DNA from: Rhodoplanes elegans
GTDB lineage: Bacteria > Pseudomonadota > Alphaproteobacteria > Rhizobiales > Xanthobacteraceae
DNA: 64,000 nucleotides
Reading direction: 5' to 3'
Assembly (NCBI RefSeq): GCF_016653355.1
Contig: NZ_NHSK01000074.1
Location: 132,178-196,177, forward strand
The translations under genes and the position numbers were made by a program. Positions 6,951 through 15,154 of this stretch are shown here, piece by piece; position 1 is the stretch's first letter, and each line of letters begins with the position of its first letter. The notes under the pieces are model-generated. The model was not told the DNA's origin. It worked only from the letters and a program-made list of their open reading frames with translations, and searched no databases.

Positions 6951-7937
6951 TCACGCCCTGCCTCCCTGCTGCGCCCGGCCCATCAGGTCGATGAACACGT
7001 CTTCGAGCGACGGCTGCGCCTGCTCCCACGCGAGTGCCGGATCGCTGCGCAAGTCGGCGATCGCGGCATTCACCTTGTCGTGGTCCGGGCCGGAGACGTG
7101 CAGGCTGGTGCCGAACGGCGCCACCATGGCGATGCCGTCGCGCTTCGACAGCGTCTCGGCGAGCGCGACGAGGTTCGGCCCGGACACCGTCCAGGTGGTC
7201 AGATGCGACGCCGCGATCACCTCGGGCACGGTGCCCTGCGCCAGCAGATCCCCGTAGGCGATGTAGGCGATCTCGTGACAGCGCTCGGCCTCGTCCATGT
7301 AATGGGTCGAGACCAGCACGGTGAGGCCTTGCGCGGCGAGCGCGTGGATCTCGTTCCAGAACTCGCGCCGCGCTTTTGGATCGACGCCGGCGGTCGGCTC
7401 GTCGAGCAGCAGCAGCTTCGGATCCGGCAGCGTGCAGGCGCCGAGCGCCAGGCGCTGCTTCCAGCCGCCCGACAGCGCGCCGGCGAGCTGCTCGGCGCGC
7501 CCTTCGAGGCCGAGCCGGGCGATGGCGTCGCGCGCCGCGCCGCGCGGGTCCGGCAGGCCGTAGACGCGGGCGACGAACTCCAGGTTTTCGCGCACCGAGA
7601 GGTCCTGATAGAGGCTGAAGCGCTGCGTCATGTAGCCGACGTGACGCTTGATCTCGGTGGCATCCTTGCGGATGTCGAAGCCCAGGCAGGTGCCGCGGCC
7701 GGAGTCGGGCGTGAGCAAGCCGCACAGCATCCGGATCGTCGTCGTCTTGCCGGAGCCGTTGGGCCCGAGAAAGCCGTAGATCAGGCCGCGCCGCACCTGC
7801 ATGGTGAGATTGCGCACCACCACGGTGCTGCCGAACGATTTCGTCAGCCCCTCCACGTCGATCGCGATGGCGTGGGGATCGTCCGCCGGAGGTTGCGACG
7901 CGGGCGAAGCGGCCGGTGCGGGGGCAGGGGCCGTCAT
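6951..7937 (-). CDS. ABC exporter ATP-binding protein (YbhF-like, single domain)
   Basis: A 328-residue ATPase energising the exporter. Walker A GPNGSGKTT (about 59-67), signature LSGGWKQR (about 154-161), Walker B LLLLDEPTAGVD (about 176-187) and a switch His in STHYMDEAE are all present. A C-terminal extension after residue 240 is typical of drug-type ABC exporters (CcmA/YbhF class). YbhF itself has two ATPase domains; this protein has one. The N-terminus is Ala/Pro-rich. Its start overlaps the stop of the membrane-fusion gene by 4 nt (ATGA). Confidence 0.9.
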   Translation of the reverse strand: MTAPAPAPAASPASQPPADDPHAIAIDVEGLTKSFGSTVVVRNLTMQVRRGLIYGFLGPNGSGKTTTIRMLCGLLTPDSGRGTCLGFDIRKDATEIKRHVGYMTQRFSLYQDLSVRENLEFVARVYGLPDPRGAARDAIARLGLEGRAEQLAGALSGGWKQRLALGACTLPDPKLLLLDEPTAGVDPKARREFWNEIHALAAQGLTVLVSTHYMDEAERCHEIAYIAYGDLLAQGTVPEVIAASHLTTWTVSGPNLVALAETLSKRDGIAMVAPFGTSLHVSGPDHDKVNAAIADLRSDPALAWEQAQPSLEDVFIDLMGRAQQGGRA

Positions 7938-8737
7938 CGCGCCGCCCCGGTGGTGACCGGCGCTGCGCCGCCGATCGCGACGTCGACGGGTTGGCCGACC
8001 CGCACGGCCTCCGGCTTGTCGGGGATCGCCTCGATCAGGAAGACGAGCTTGTCGCGCTCCTGCAGGCTGTAGATGACCGGCGGCGTGAACTCGGCCGAGC
8101 GGGCGATGAAGCTCACCTTCGCCGTGATGTCGCCGGCGCAGCCGTCACAGCTCACCTTGACCGTGTTGCCGTAGGCGAGGCGAGGCAGCGTCTCTTGCGG
8201 GACGTAGAAGCGGACCTTGAGATTGCCGGGCGGCAGGATGGCGAGCACCGGCTTGCCGGCCGACACCATCTCGCCGGGGCGGAAGTAGATCTGCTGTACC
8301 GTGCCGGTCACCGGGCTCACGAGAACCCGCCGATCCAGATGGGTCTTGGCCGTGACGAGCCGTGCCCTGGCGGTGCGCAGCGCCGCTTCGGCCTCGTCGT
8401 AGTTGCGCTGGGTGCCGGACTGCGTTTTGAGGAGAGTCTGCGCCCGCGCATAGGCGGCTTGCGCGTTCTCGAGCTGCGCCTCGTACATGTTCACCTCGGC
8501 GCGCTGCAGCGCGTCGTCGACCGTGAACAGCGGCGCCTTGGCCTCGACCTTGTCGCCCTCGCGCACCGAGAGCGTCTCCACCCGGCCGGCCTCGTCGGGG
8601 CCGACGAAGATCAGGTTCGCCTCGATCCAGCCCTGATAGGTTTTCGGAGCGTCGTTGCAGCCGGCGAGCACGGCACTCAGCACGGCCACGAGAAAAAGAC
8701 GCGCCGCGGCGGCGATGCGGTTGCGAGGCCGGGTCAT
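7934..8737 (-). CDS. HlyD-family periplasmic adaptor lipoprotein (YbhG-like)
   Basis: A 267-residue membrane-fusion protein. It starts with a short signal peptide and a lipobox (LAGC, Cys at about 23), so it is probably a lipoprotein anchored to the inner membrane. It then has a beta-barrel/lipoyl half (VETLSVREGDKVEAKAPLF), a coiled-coil hairpin (about 75-125, Ala/Glu/Arg-rich) and the second lipoyl half (VSPVTGTVQQIYFRPGEMV). It links the ABC pump to an outer-membrane channel. The start is fixed by a 4-nt overlap with the TetR stop. The open frame upstream of it overlaps tetR and is not coding. Confidence 0.9.
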   Translation of the reverse strand: MTRPRNRIAAAARLFLVAVLSAVLAGCNDAPKTYQGWIEANLIFVGPDEAGRVETLSVREGDKVEAKAPLFTVDDALQRAEVNMYEAQLENAQAAYARAQTLLKTQSGTQRNYDEAEAALRTARARLVTAKTHLDRRVLVSPVTGTVQQIYFRPGEMVSAGKPVLAILPPGNLKVRFYVPQETLPRLAYGNTVKVSCDGCAGDITAKVSFIARSAEFTPPVIYSLQERDKLVFLIEAIPDKPEAVRVGQPVDVAIGGAAPVTTGAAR

Positions 8738-9510
8738 CGCGGCTCTCCCCGATCGAACAGGATGTCGAGATGGGCGCGCAGCATCGCTTCCGGATCGATC
8801 GGCAGGAAGCGGTCGAACAGGCTCGACCAGATCACCGACATGAGGCCCGGGGCGACGACGAGCTGCGGGAAGTCGACCAGTCGCGGATTCACCTCGCCAC
8901 GCGCGGCGGCCTCGACGAGCAGCGCCCGGACGGCGGCCAGCGCCGGCATCACGACGTTGCGGTAGTGGAACTCGGCGAGGCGCGGAAACCGCGGGCCGTC
9001 CGAGAGCACCAGCCGCAGCACCCGTCGCCGCTCGGTGCCGAGCACCTCCTTGGCGAACACGGCGAGCAGATGCTCGAGGGCGGCGCGCGGCGGCAGCTCC
9101 TGGTTCGGCAACGCCTTCAGGTCGGCGACCAGCGGACCCATCATGGTCGTGATCAGCTCCTGGAACAGCGCCTCCTTGTCCTCGAAGTAGAGGTAGATGG
9201 TGCCCTTGGCGACGCCGGCGCGCCTGGCCACGTCGTCGAGCCGCGCCGCCGCGAAGCCGCGCTCGCTGAACTCGTCGAGCGCCGCCGCCAGGATCGCCGC
9301 GCGCCGCATCGCGGTCTTCTCGGCCCGGACGCCGCGGGGCGCAGGGGGCGCGCCGGGAAGGGGGGCGGGAGGCGGCTCCGGTGCGCCACCGGGGGCTGGC
9401 GGCGCGCCGGCTTTGACGGCCGGAGCGGCGGCGGCAGGGCGGATCTCGCGCTTTTCGGATCGGGGTGCGCCTGTCGGCTTTCGGCGCTTCGGCGTATCCA
9501 TGATCAGCAT
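8734..9510 (-). CDS. TetR-family repressor of the exporter operon
   Basis: A 258-residue regulator. A long Ala/Pro/Gly-rich N-terminal tail (about 1-62) precedes the helix-turn-helix: AAALDEFSERGFAAARLDDVARRAGVAKGTIYLYFEDKEAL in parts, ending in the typical YLYFEDKE recognition-helix region. The C-terminal domain resembles AcrR/CecR-type ligand pockets. It is the first gene of the TetR-HlyD-ABC-permease operon, an arrangement like cecR-ybhG-ybhF-ybhSR in E. coli. A perfect palindrome lies 3 nt before the ATG. The ATG at 9501 (MDTPK) is an alternative start. Confidence 0.9.
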   Translation of the reverse strand: MLIMDTPKRRKPTGAPRSEKREIRPAAAAPAVKAGAPPAPGGAPEPPPAPLPGAPPAPRGVRAEKTAMRRAAILAAALDEFSERGFAAARLDDVARRAGVAKGTIYLYFEDKEALFQELITTMMGPLVADLKALPNQELPPRAALEHLLAVFAKEVLGTERRRVLRLVLSDGPRFPRLAEFHYRNVVMPALAAVRALLVEAAARGEVNPRLVDFPQLVVAPGLMSVIWSSLFDRFLPIDPEAMLRAHLDILFDRGEPR

Positions 9511-9513
9511 CTC

Positions 9514-9531
9514 TGACTGACTGGTCAGTCA
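9514..9531 (-). promoter_or_regulatory. Palindromic operator for the TetR regulator
   Basis: TGACTGAC (9514-9521), a 2-nt centre and GTCAGTCA (9524-9531) form a perfect 8-bp-arm palindrome directly upstream of the tetR start. Palindromes of this shape and length are bound by TetR dimers of the AcrR group, so autorepression of the exporter operon is the likely role. Confidence 0.75.
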
Positions 9532-9691
9532 TATTTATGACTGCACGTCTCGGGTTGCAACCCCAGGGCGGCTCGAAATGCGCGTCTGCGCAATCATACG
9601 GACGGGATCGGACCAGCCTTCGCGCCGGGCGCGACCGGAACAGGTTTCGGCAGTTCCGGTTGACCATTGGCGACATCCCTGGAGGACGCCC

Positions 9692-10549
9692 ATGCAGGCC
9701 AACACCGTCGAGCGTCTGGCGCGGCTTGGCTACGCGGCGCGCGGCATCGTCCATCTCCTGGTCGGCGGTTTGGCCGTGCTGGCGGCGCTCGGCCGCGGGG
9801 GCGCGACGACGGGCTCGAAGGGCGCGCTGCAGACGCTGCTCGAGCAGCCGCTGGGCACCGTGTGGCTCGGACTCGTCGCGGCGGGGCTCCTGTGCTTCGC
9901 GGCCTGGCGGGTGCTGCAATCCGTGCTCGACGCCGACCATCTCGGGCGCGACCGAAAGGCTCTCCTGAAGCGCGGCACCTACGGCATTTCGGCGGTGCTG
10001 AACGGCGCGCTTGCGCTCGCCACCCTCGGCTGGGCGTTCGGCTACGCGGCAGGGTCGGGCGACGGCGAGGCGTCGGCGCGCGACTGGACCGCCTCGGTGC
10101 TGTCGGTGCCGGCCGGGCAGTGGCTGCTCGGCATCGTCGGCCTCGGCATCGCGGCCGGCGGTCTTGTCTTCGTGGCCCGCGCCTGGAAGGGCGGCGTCAC
10201 CGAGGGGCTCGCCTGCGACGGCGACGCGGCGCGCTGGGTCGAGCCGCTCGGCCGCGCCGGCTTCGCGGCCCGCGGGGTGGTGTTCGGGCTGATCGGCGCG
10301 TTCCTGGTGGTCGCCGCCGTCACGGCCAATGCCCGCGAGGCGCGCGGGCTCGCCGGAGCGCTGCGCACCCTCCAGGACCAGCCCTATGGCTGGATCCTGC
10401 TCGGCGCGACGGCGCTCGGCCTGTTCGCCTTCGGGCTCTTCCAGTTCGCCGTCGCGCGCTATCGCCGCATCGACACGGGTGCGGCAGGCCACGTCACGAA
10501 TCGGATCGAGCGCGGAGCCCGCCGCGCGGTCGGCACGATCGGCGGCTGA
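9692..10549 (+). CDS. DUF1206 membrane protein (three repeated two-helix units)
   Basis: A 285-residue inner-membrane protein made of three related units of about 80-90 residues. Each starts with a motif like LGYAARGIVHLLVGGL (about 10), TYGISAVLNGALALATLG (about 97) and GFAARGVVFGLIGAFLVV (about 190), with two membrane helices per unit. This is the DUF1206 pattern; no function is established. The start at 9692 follows GGAGGACGCCC. It is divergent from tetR, so the TetR operator could influence it, although the ATG is about 160 nt away. Confidence 0.85.
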   Translation: MQANTVERLARLGYAARGIVHLLVGGLAVLAALGRGGATTGSKGALQTLLEQPLGTVWLGLVAAGLLCFAAWRVLQSVLDADHLGRDRKALLKRGTYGISAVLNGALALATLGWAFGYAAGSGDGEASARDWTASVLSVPAGQWLLGIVGLGIAAGGLVFVARAWKGGVTEGLACDGDAARWVEPLGRAGFAARGVVFGLIGAFLVVAAVTANAREARGLAGALRTLQDQPYGWILLGATALGLFAFGLFQFAVARYRRIDTGAAGHVTNRIERGARRAVGTIGG

Positions 10550-10577
10550 TCTCGTATCCGCGCCTCACACCCGCTCG

Positions 10578-12728
10578 TCACATCCGCCAGGCCAGCAGCC
10601 GCATGGCGTTGGCCGTCACCAGCACGGTGGCGCCGGTGTCCGCCAGGATCGCCGGCCACAGGCCGGTGATGCCGGCGATGGTGGTGACCAGGAATACGGC
10701 CTTCAGCCCGAGGGCCACGACGATGTTCTGGCGGATGTTGGCCGTCGCCGCGCGCGACAGCGCGACAAGGCGGGCGACGTCCATGACGCGGCCGTGCAGC
10801 ACGGCGGCGTCGGCGGTCTCCAGCGCCACGTCGGTGCCGCCGCCCATGGCGATGCCGACATCGGCGGCGGCGAGCGCCGGGGCGTCGTTGATGCCGTCGC
10901 CGATCTTGGCGACCGCGCCGCCGCTCGCCTGCAGCTCGCGCACGATGCGCTGCTTGTCCTCGGGCAGCAGCCCGCCGCGGGCCGGAATGCCGAGATCGGC
11001 GGCGATCGCGGCGGCGGTGCGCGGATTGTCGCCGGTCAGCATCACGGGAGCGACGCCGGCCGCTTCCAGGGCGCGCAGGCCGGCCTTGGCGTCGGGGCGC
11101 GGCTCGTCGCGCATCGCGATCAGGCCCGCGACCGCGTCGCCGGCGAGCAGCACCGCGACGGTCTTGCCGTCCTGCTCGAACGTTTCGACGTTGGCACGCA
11201 GCGCCTCGGAGAACGCGGCGCGCGCCGCGGCGGCCCGGGCCGAGCCGAGGAACAGCGGTTCGCCGCCGAGCCTTCCGAAAACGCCTTCGCCGGCGAGCGC
11301 CGTGACGCCGGCGGCCGGCGGCACCGGCGCGCCCTCCGCCTTGGCGCGCGACAGGATCGCCAGCGCCAGCGGGTGATTGGAGCCGGTCTCGAGCGCCGCG
11401 GCCATCGAGAGCACCTGCCGTTCGCTGCGGCCGACTGCGACAAGGTCGGTGACGCGCGGCTTGCCCTCGGTCAGCGTGCCGGTCTTGTCGAGGGCGGCGT
11501 GCCTGATCGTGCCGAGCGTCTCCAGCACGGCGCCGCCCTTGACCAGCAGCCCATGGCGGGCGCCGGCCGACAGCGCCGCTGCGATCGCGGCCGGCGTCGA
11601 GATGACCAGCGCGCAGGGGCAGCCAATCAGCAGGAGCGCGAGGCCCTTGTAGATCCACTCGCCCCACGCCGCGCCGAGCAGCAGCGGCGGGGCGACCGCG
11701 ACGATCGCGGCGACGGCCACCACGGCGGGCGTGTACCAGCGGGCGAAACGGTCGATCAGCCGCTCGGTCGGCGCCTTGGCGTCCTGCGCCTCCTCGACCA
11801 GCCGCACCACCCGGGCGATGGTGTTGTCGGTGGCCGTCGCCGTCACTCGCACGCGCAGCACCGCGTCGGTCACGATGGCGCCGGCGAACACGGTGTCGCC
11901 GGGCGCTTTCTGCACCGGCACGCTCTCGCCCGTGACAGGGGATTCGTCGACCGCGGCACGGCCGTCGACCACCACGCCGTCGGCGGCGATGCGGTCGCCG
12001 GGCCGCACCAGGATCACGGCGCCCACCGCGAGAGTCGCGGCCGGCACCTCCTCGGTTACGCCGTTGCGCTCGACCAGCGCGGTCTTGGGCACCAGGGCGG
12101 AGAGGCTGCGGATGCTGGCGCGGGCGCGGCCGGCCGCGACGCCCTCCAGAAGCTCGCCGACCAGGAACAGGAAGACCACCATGGCGGCCTCCTCGGTCGC
12201 GCCGATCAGCACGGCGCCGACCGCCGCGATGGTCATCAGCATCTCGATCGAGAACGGCGTGCCGGCTCGGGCCGCGGCGAGCGCCCGACGGGCGATCGGC
12301 ACCAGCCCGATCGCGAGGGCCGCCAGGAACGCCCAGGTCTCGATCGCGGGAACGAGCTGCCCGGCCGCGTAGGCGGCGGCGAGCGCTGCCCCGCAGGCGA
12401 GCGGGAGCGTGGCCTTGCGGCCGCGCCACCACGGCCCGTCCTCCGCGTCGCCGCGGTCGTGGGCGTGGTCGTGCGCCGCGTCGGCCGCGTCCGCCGCGGC
12501 CGGCGCGTCGAGCGGGGCGACGTCGTAGCCGAGCGCCGTCAGGCTCTGCCGCAGCGTCGGCAGCGATGCCGTGCCGGGCGGATGCGTCACCGTCATGGTG
12601 CCGCTGGTCGTCGAGACGGCGACGGCCGCCACGCCGGGCAGCCGGCTCACCGCGGTCTGCACCTTGGCGGCGCAGGAGCCGCAATCCATTCCCGTCACGC
12701 GATAGCGCGTCTCGACCACGTCCGACAT
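10578..12728 (-). CDS. Zn/Cd/Pb-transporting P1B-type ATPase (ZntA/CadA-like)
   Basis: A 716-residue heavy-metal efflux pump. In order: an N-terminal HMA domain with GMDCGSCA (about 13-20); a short His/Asp-rich linker (DHAHDRGDAED); membrane helices; the CPC transport motif (GCPCALVIS); the phosphorylation site DKTGTLTEG; SNHPLA (HP motif); GDGINDAP hinge; and two final helices. CPC with a single CxxC HMA domain and the adjacent MerR regulator with cysteine tail favour divalent Zn/Cd/Pb over copper. The ATG at 12728 with upstream AAAGGG is preferred over a TTG 15 nt upstream. Divergent from its regulator. Confidence 0.92.
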   Translation of the reverse strand: MSDVVETRYRVTGMDCGSCAAKVQTAVSRLPGVAAVAVSTTSGTMTVTHPPGTASLPTLRQSLTALGYDVAPLDAPAAADAADAAHDHAHDRGDAEDGPWWRGRKATLPLACGAALAAAYAAGQLVPAIETWAFLAALAIGLVPIARRALAAARAGTPFSIEMLMTIAAVGAVLIGATEEAAMVVFLFLVGELLEGVAAGRARASIRSLSALVPKTALVERNGVTEEVPAATLAVGAVILVRPGDRIAADGVVVDGRAAVDESPVTGESVPVQKAPGDTVFAGAIVTDAVLRVRVTATATDNTIARVVRLVEEAQDAKAPTERLIDRFARWYTPAVVAVAAIVAVAPPLLLGAAWGEWIYKGLALLLIGCPCALVISTPAAIAAALSAGARHGLLVKGGAVLETLGTIRHAALDKTGTLTEGKPRVTDLVAVGRSERQVLSMAAALETGSNHPLALAILSRAKAEGAPVPPAAGVTALAGEGVFGRLGGEPLFLGSARAAAARAAFSEALRANVETFEQDGKTVAVLLAGDAVAGLIAMRDEPRPDAKAGLRALEAAGVAPVMLTGDNPRTAAAIAADLGIPARGGLLPEDKQRIVRELQASGGAVAKIGDGINDAPALAAADVGIAMGGGTDVALETADAAVLHGRVMDVARLVALSRAATANIRQNIVVALGLKAVFLVTTIAGITGLWPAILADTGATVLVTANAMRLLAWRM

Positions 12729-12763
12729 CGAAGGCCCTTTCAAATCCTGGGCCTCGTCCTACA

Positions 12764-12782
12764 TCCTCTAGCGACTAGAGGA
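12764..12782 (-). promoter_or_regulatory. MerR-type operator/promoter of the metal ATPase
   Basis: TCCTCTAG-CGA-CTAGAGGA is a perfect 8-bp-arm palindrome with a 3-bp centre. On the minus strand a TTGCTC-like -35 overlaps its edge and a TAGGAC-like -10 follows after a 19-nt spacer, the over-long spacing typical of promoters activated by MerR-family proteins through DNA unwinding. It lies between the divergent pump and regulator genes. Confidence 0.75.
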
Positions 12783-12791
12783 GCAAGAGCC

Positions 12792-13238
12792 ATGACGCAA
12801 CACGGGGCCGAGACGGTCGACGAGGCAGTGCCGATCGGCGAGGCGGCGCGGCGCAGCGGCGTGAAGGTGCCGACCATCCGCTACTACGAGCAGATCGGCC
12901 TTCTGGCCGCGCCGGCCCGCACCGAGGGCAACCGGCGGCTCTACACGGGCGCGGAGCTGCACCGGCTCGCCTTCGTGCGCCACGCCCGGGAGCTCGGCTT
13001 CGACGTCGAGGCGATCCGCACGCTGCTCACCCTCCAGGACCGGCCGGAGCAGCCCTGCGGCGAGGCCGACGCCATCGCCAAGGCGCGCCTCGCCGAGGTG
13101 CGGGCCCGCATCGCCAAGCTGAAGGCGCTGGAGGAGGAGCTCACCCGCATGATCGACGAATGCGCCTGCGGCCGCGTCGCCGACTGCCGGGTGATCGAGA
13201 TTTTGGCCGAGCCGCACCGCCACGGTGCGCTGGCGTGA
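12792..13238 (+). CDS. MerR-family metal-responsive regulator (ZntR/CadR-like)
   Basis: A 148-residue activator. The N-terminal MerR helix-turn-helix reads PIGEAARRSGVKVPTIRYYEQIGLL (in parts), followed by the dimerisation coiled coil (about 90-125). Metal-ligand candidates are Cys in EQPCGEAD (about 84) and the C-terminal CACGRVADC cluster (about 130-138), which matches the Zn/Cd sensors ZntR/CadR rather than CueR. The ATG at 12792 follows AGAGGAGCAAGAG. It should activate the divergent P-type ATPase when Zn, Cd or Pb is in excess. Confidence 0.9.
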   Translation: MTQHGAETVDEAVPIGEAARRSGVKVPTIRYYEQIGLLAAPARTEGNRRLYTGAELHRLAFVRHARELGFDVEAIRTLLTLQDRPEQPCGEADAIAKARLAEVRARIAKLKALEEELTRMIDECACGRVADCRVIEILAEPHRHGALA

Positions 13239-13270
13239 GGGGGACTGCCGCGCGGCCCAGGATCAAGGCT

Positions 13271-13430
13271 GCGTGCCCCGGACAAGGCGCGTCAGGCCGG
13301 AGGCCTGATGCGCCGCCGAGCCGGGGCCCAGGGCCGCACGACGGGCCGTACGGTGAGCGGTCCGCCACCGCCTCGTCAGCTCGCCCCTGGGTCCCGGTTC
13401 GCGGCGCGTCGCGCCGCGCCAGGGACACGC
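13271..13430 (+). repeat. Interspersed repeat (CCCGGACA...GGGGCCCAGG...CCTGGGTCCCGG family)
   Basis: About 160 nt with an imperfect inverted structure: GCCCCGGACAAGGCGCGTCAGG at the left, CCGGGGCCCAGGG in the middle, its complement CCCCTGGGTCCCGG further on, and CCAGGGACACG at the right. A second copy of the same family is at about 25475-25625. It fills the gap between the merR gene and the end of the sulfur operon. No gene is visible in it. Confidence 0.8.
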
Positions 13431-13434
13431 GGCC

Positions 13435-14562
13435 TCACACGCCGCGCGAAAGCTCGGTCAAGATGTGCTTCACCGAGGGCGTGACGATCGCCACGAACTG
13501 GGCCTCGCGCTGGCGGCGGTGGACTTCTGAACGGCGCATGTAGCCGCGGGCGCCGAGCGCCAGCACGGCGGCCTGCGTCGCCTCGAGCGCCAGCCAGGCG
13601 CCGTCGAGCCGCGCCCTCAGCACCTCGAGGAACGCGCCGCGTGACGGATCCTCGTGTGACGCCGCGAGCACTGCGGCGCGCGCGGCGAGCGCATTCGCGC
13701 GGGCCTCGATCGCGTCGGCATCGAGCGGCAGCACCGCCACGGGCTTGTCGCCCAGGAGCTTCGCGTCCTTGCGCATCAGCGCCGCCGCCGCGCGCGCCGC
13801 CCCGAGCGCCATGCCGAACTGCAGCAGGACGAAACCCTGGCGGATGGTCGGGACGAAGCGGGCGGCGTCCTCGGTGATCACGGCGTCGTCCGGCACGAAG
13901 ACGTCGCGCAGCAGCACCGCGTAGGTGCGGGTGCCTTCCAGCGCCAGGAACGGCCCGACCTCGACCAGCGACACGCCGTCCGCCGCGCAATCGAAGACCG
14001 CCATGATGCGTTGCCCGCCCTCGCCGTCGCCGACCGCGAAGACCGAGGCGAACAGATGATCCGGCCCGAGATTGGAGACCCAGGGCAGGCGGCCCGACAC
14101 CCGCCAGCCGCCCGGCACCCGCTCGCCCGTGAAGGCGAGCCGGTCGAGCTTCGAGAAGGTCTTCATCGGGTTTGACAACCCGGTGCCGCCGAGCGTCTGG
14201 CCGGCCGCCACGGCGGCGAGCCATTTCTGCCGCGGCGCCGGGTTTTCCGAACGCGCCAGATACCAGGCCAGCGCGCCCTGGCACCACGTGCAGAAGGCGG
14301 TCGAGCCGCAGGCGGTGCCGACCGTCGCCATGTCGGCGATCGCCGCGACGAGGCCGCCGGCCGGATGCGCGCCGGTGTGATGCGCATAGGCGCCCGCGGC
14401 GCCCAGATGGCGCATCACCGGGTCGGGGTAGAGCCCGTCCTCGTCGATGGCGCGGGCGAGTGGCACGAGGTCGCGCGCCACGATCTCGGCGACGGAGCGG
14501 CCCGCCGCCCCGGCGAGCGGCGGCGACGTCGGCGGAGCTGCGATCTCGACCCCCAGGCTCAT
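13435..14562 (-). CDS. Acyl-CoA dehydrogenase-like flavoenzyme (SfnB/DszC-type)
   Basis: A 375-residue flavoprotein of the acyl-CoA dehydrogenase fold: an N-terminal helical domain with a CGSTAFCTWCQGALAW stretch (about 74-89), a middle beta domain (GGTGLSNPM; LPWVSNLGPDH), and a C-terminal helical domain (RSEVHRRQREAQF). Close relatives include DszC- and SfnB-type enzymes, which act on sulfur or nitrogen compounds as flavin-dependent monooxygenases rather than dehydrogenating acyl-CoA. As last gene of an ABC importer operon it may release sulfite from the imported compound. The start overlaps the OsmC stop (ATGA). Substrate is unknown. Confidence 0.8.
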   Translation of the reverse strand: MSLGVEIAAPPTSPPLAGAAGRSVAEIVARDLVPLARAIDEDGLYPDPVMRHLGAAGAYAHHTGAHPAGGLVAAIADMATVGTACGSTAFCTWCQGALAWYLARSENPAPRQKWLAAVAAGQTLGGTGLSNPMKTFSKLDRLAFTGERVPGGWRVSGRLPWVSNLGPDHLFASVFAVGDGEGGQRIMAVFDCAADGVSLVEVGPFLALEGTRTYAVLLRDVFVPDDAVITEDAARFVPTIRQGFVLLQFGMALGAARAAAALMRKDAKLLGDKPVAVLPLDADAIEARANALAARAAVLAASHEDPSRGAFLEVLRARLDGAWLALEATQAAVLALGARGYMRRSEVHRRQREAQFVAIVTPSVKHILTELSRGV

Positions 14563-15110
14563 GCGCGCGAAACCTCGACCGGCACCGGGTTCTTGACGGT
14601 GCCGAGCACCGGCGACCATTGGGCCGCGTGGGCGATCACCTCGGCGATCTCGGCGTCGGTCGCGCCGTCGACGTCGAGATGCGCCTTCAGCCGCACCGCG
14701 GTGAGGCCGACGGGCTTGGGCGACAGATCGCCCGTGCCCCACACCGAGGTGATGTTGATGTCGCCCTCGAGCTCGACCGAGATCGCCTTGATGGTCCAGC
14801 CGCGCGCCACCGCATTGGCCTGCAGGCCGACCGCGACGCAGGAGCCGAGCGCGGCGAGCAGCGCCTCGGTCGGGTTCGGCGCCGTGTCGTCGCCGAGCAG
14901 ACCGGGCGGCTCGTCGACGATATGGGCGTCCAGGTCGCGCACGTAATTGAGATGGCGGAAGCGCTTTCCTTCGGCGACGGTGCGGACCTTGACGGTTCGA
15001 ACCGCGGACGGGTCGGACCGGCCCTTGTCGCCCAGCGCCTTCAGGCGCTCGGCGTCGATCGGCTCGAACGGTGCGGCGAGCGTGGTCTTCACGGCGACGG
15101 CGCTGCTCAT
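14559..15110 (-). CDS. OsmC-family protein with a single conserved cysteine
   Basis: A 183-residue OsmC/Ohr-fold protein. The first family Cys is present in ALGSCVAVGLQ (about 93), but the position of the second Cys (normally CPV) reads WSPV (about 166), so a classical two-Cys peroxidase cycle is not possible. An N-terminal extension of about 40 residues precedes the fold. It may handle thiols, persulfides or another reactive intermediate in the neighbouring sulfur pathway. The ATG at 15110 is preceded by GGAGCC. It overlaps the flavoenzyme gene by 4 nt, so the products probably work together. Confidence 0.82.
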   Translation of the reverse strand: MSSAVAVKTTLAAPFEPIDAERLKALGDKGRSDPSAVRTVKVRTVAEGKRFRHLNYVRDLDAHIVDEPPGLLGDDTAPNPTEALLAALGSCVAVGLQANAVARGWTIKAISVELEGDINITSVWGTGDLSPKPVGLTAVRLKAHLDVDGATDAEIAEVIAHAAQWSPVLGTVKNPVPVEVSRA

Positions 15111-15154
15111 GGGGGCTCCTTGTTGCTTCCTTCGGGGTGGGGGCGAGGACGGCG

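Noticed and set aside
8738-10492. Continuation of the HlyD frame as an 852-codon minus-strand reading
   Set aside because: The region upstream of 8737 overlaps tetR and the DUF1206 gene in other frames; the lipoprotein signal and the 4-nt overlap fix the HlyD start.
12729-12743. TTG start for the P-type ATPase five codons earlier
   Set aside because: The ATG at 12728 has an AAAGGG Shine-Dalgarno at good spacing; the TTG has none.
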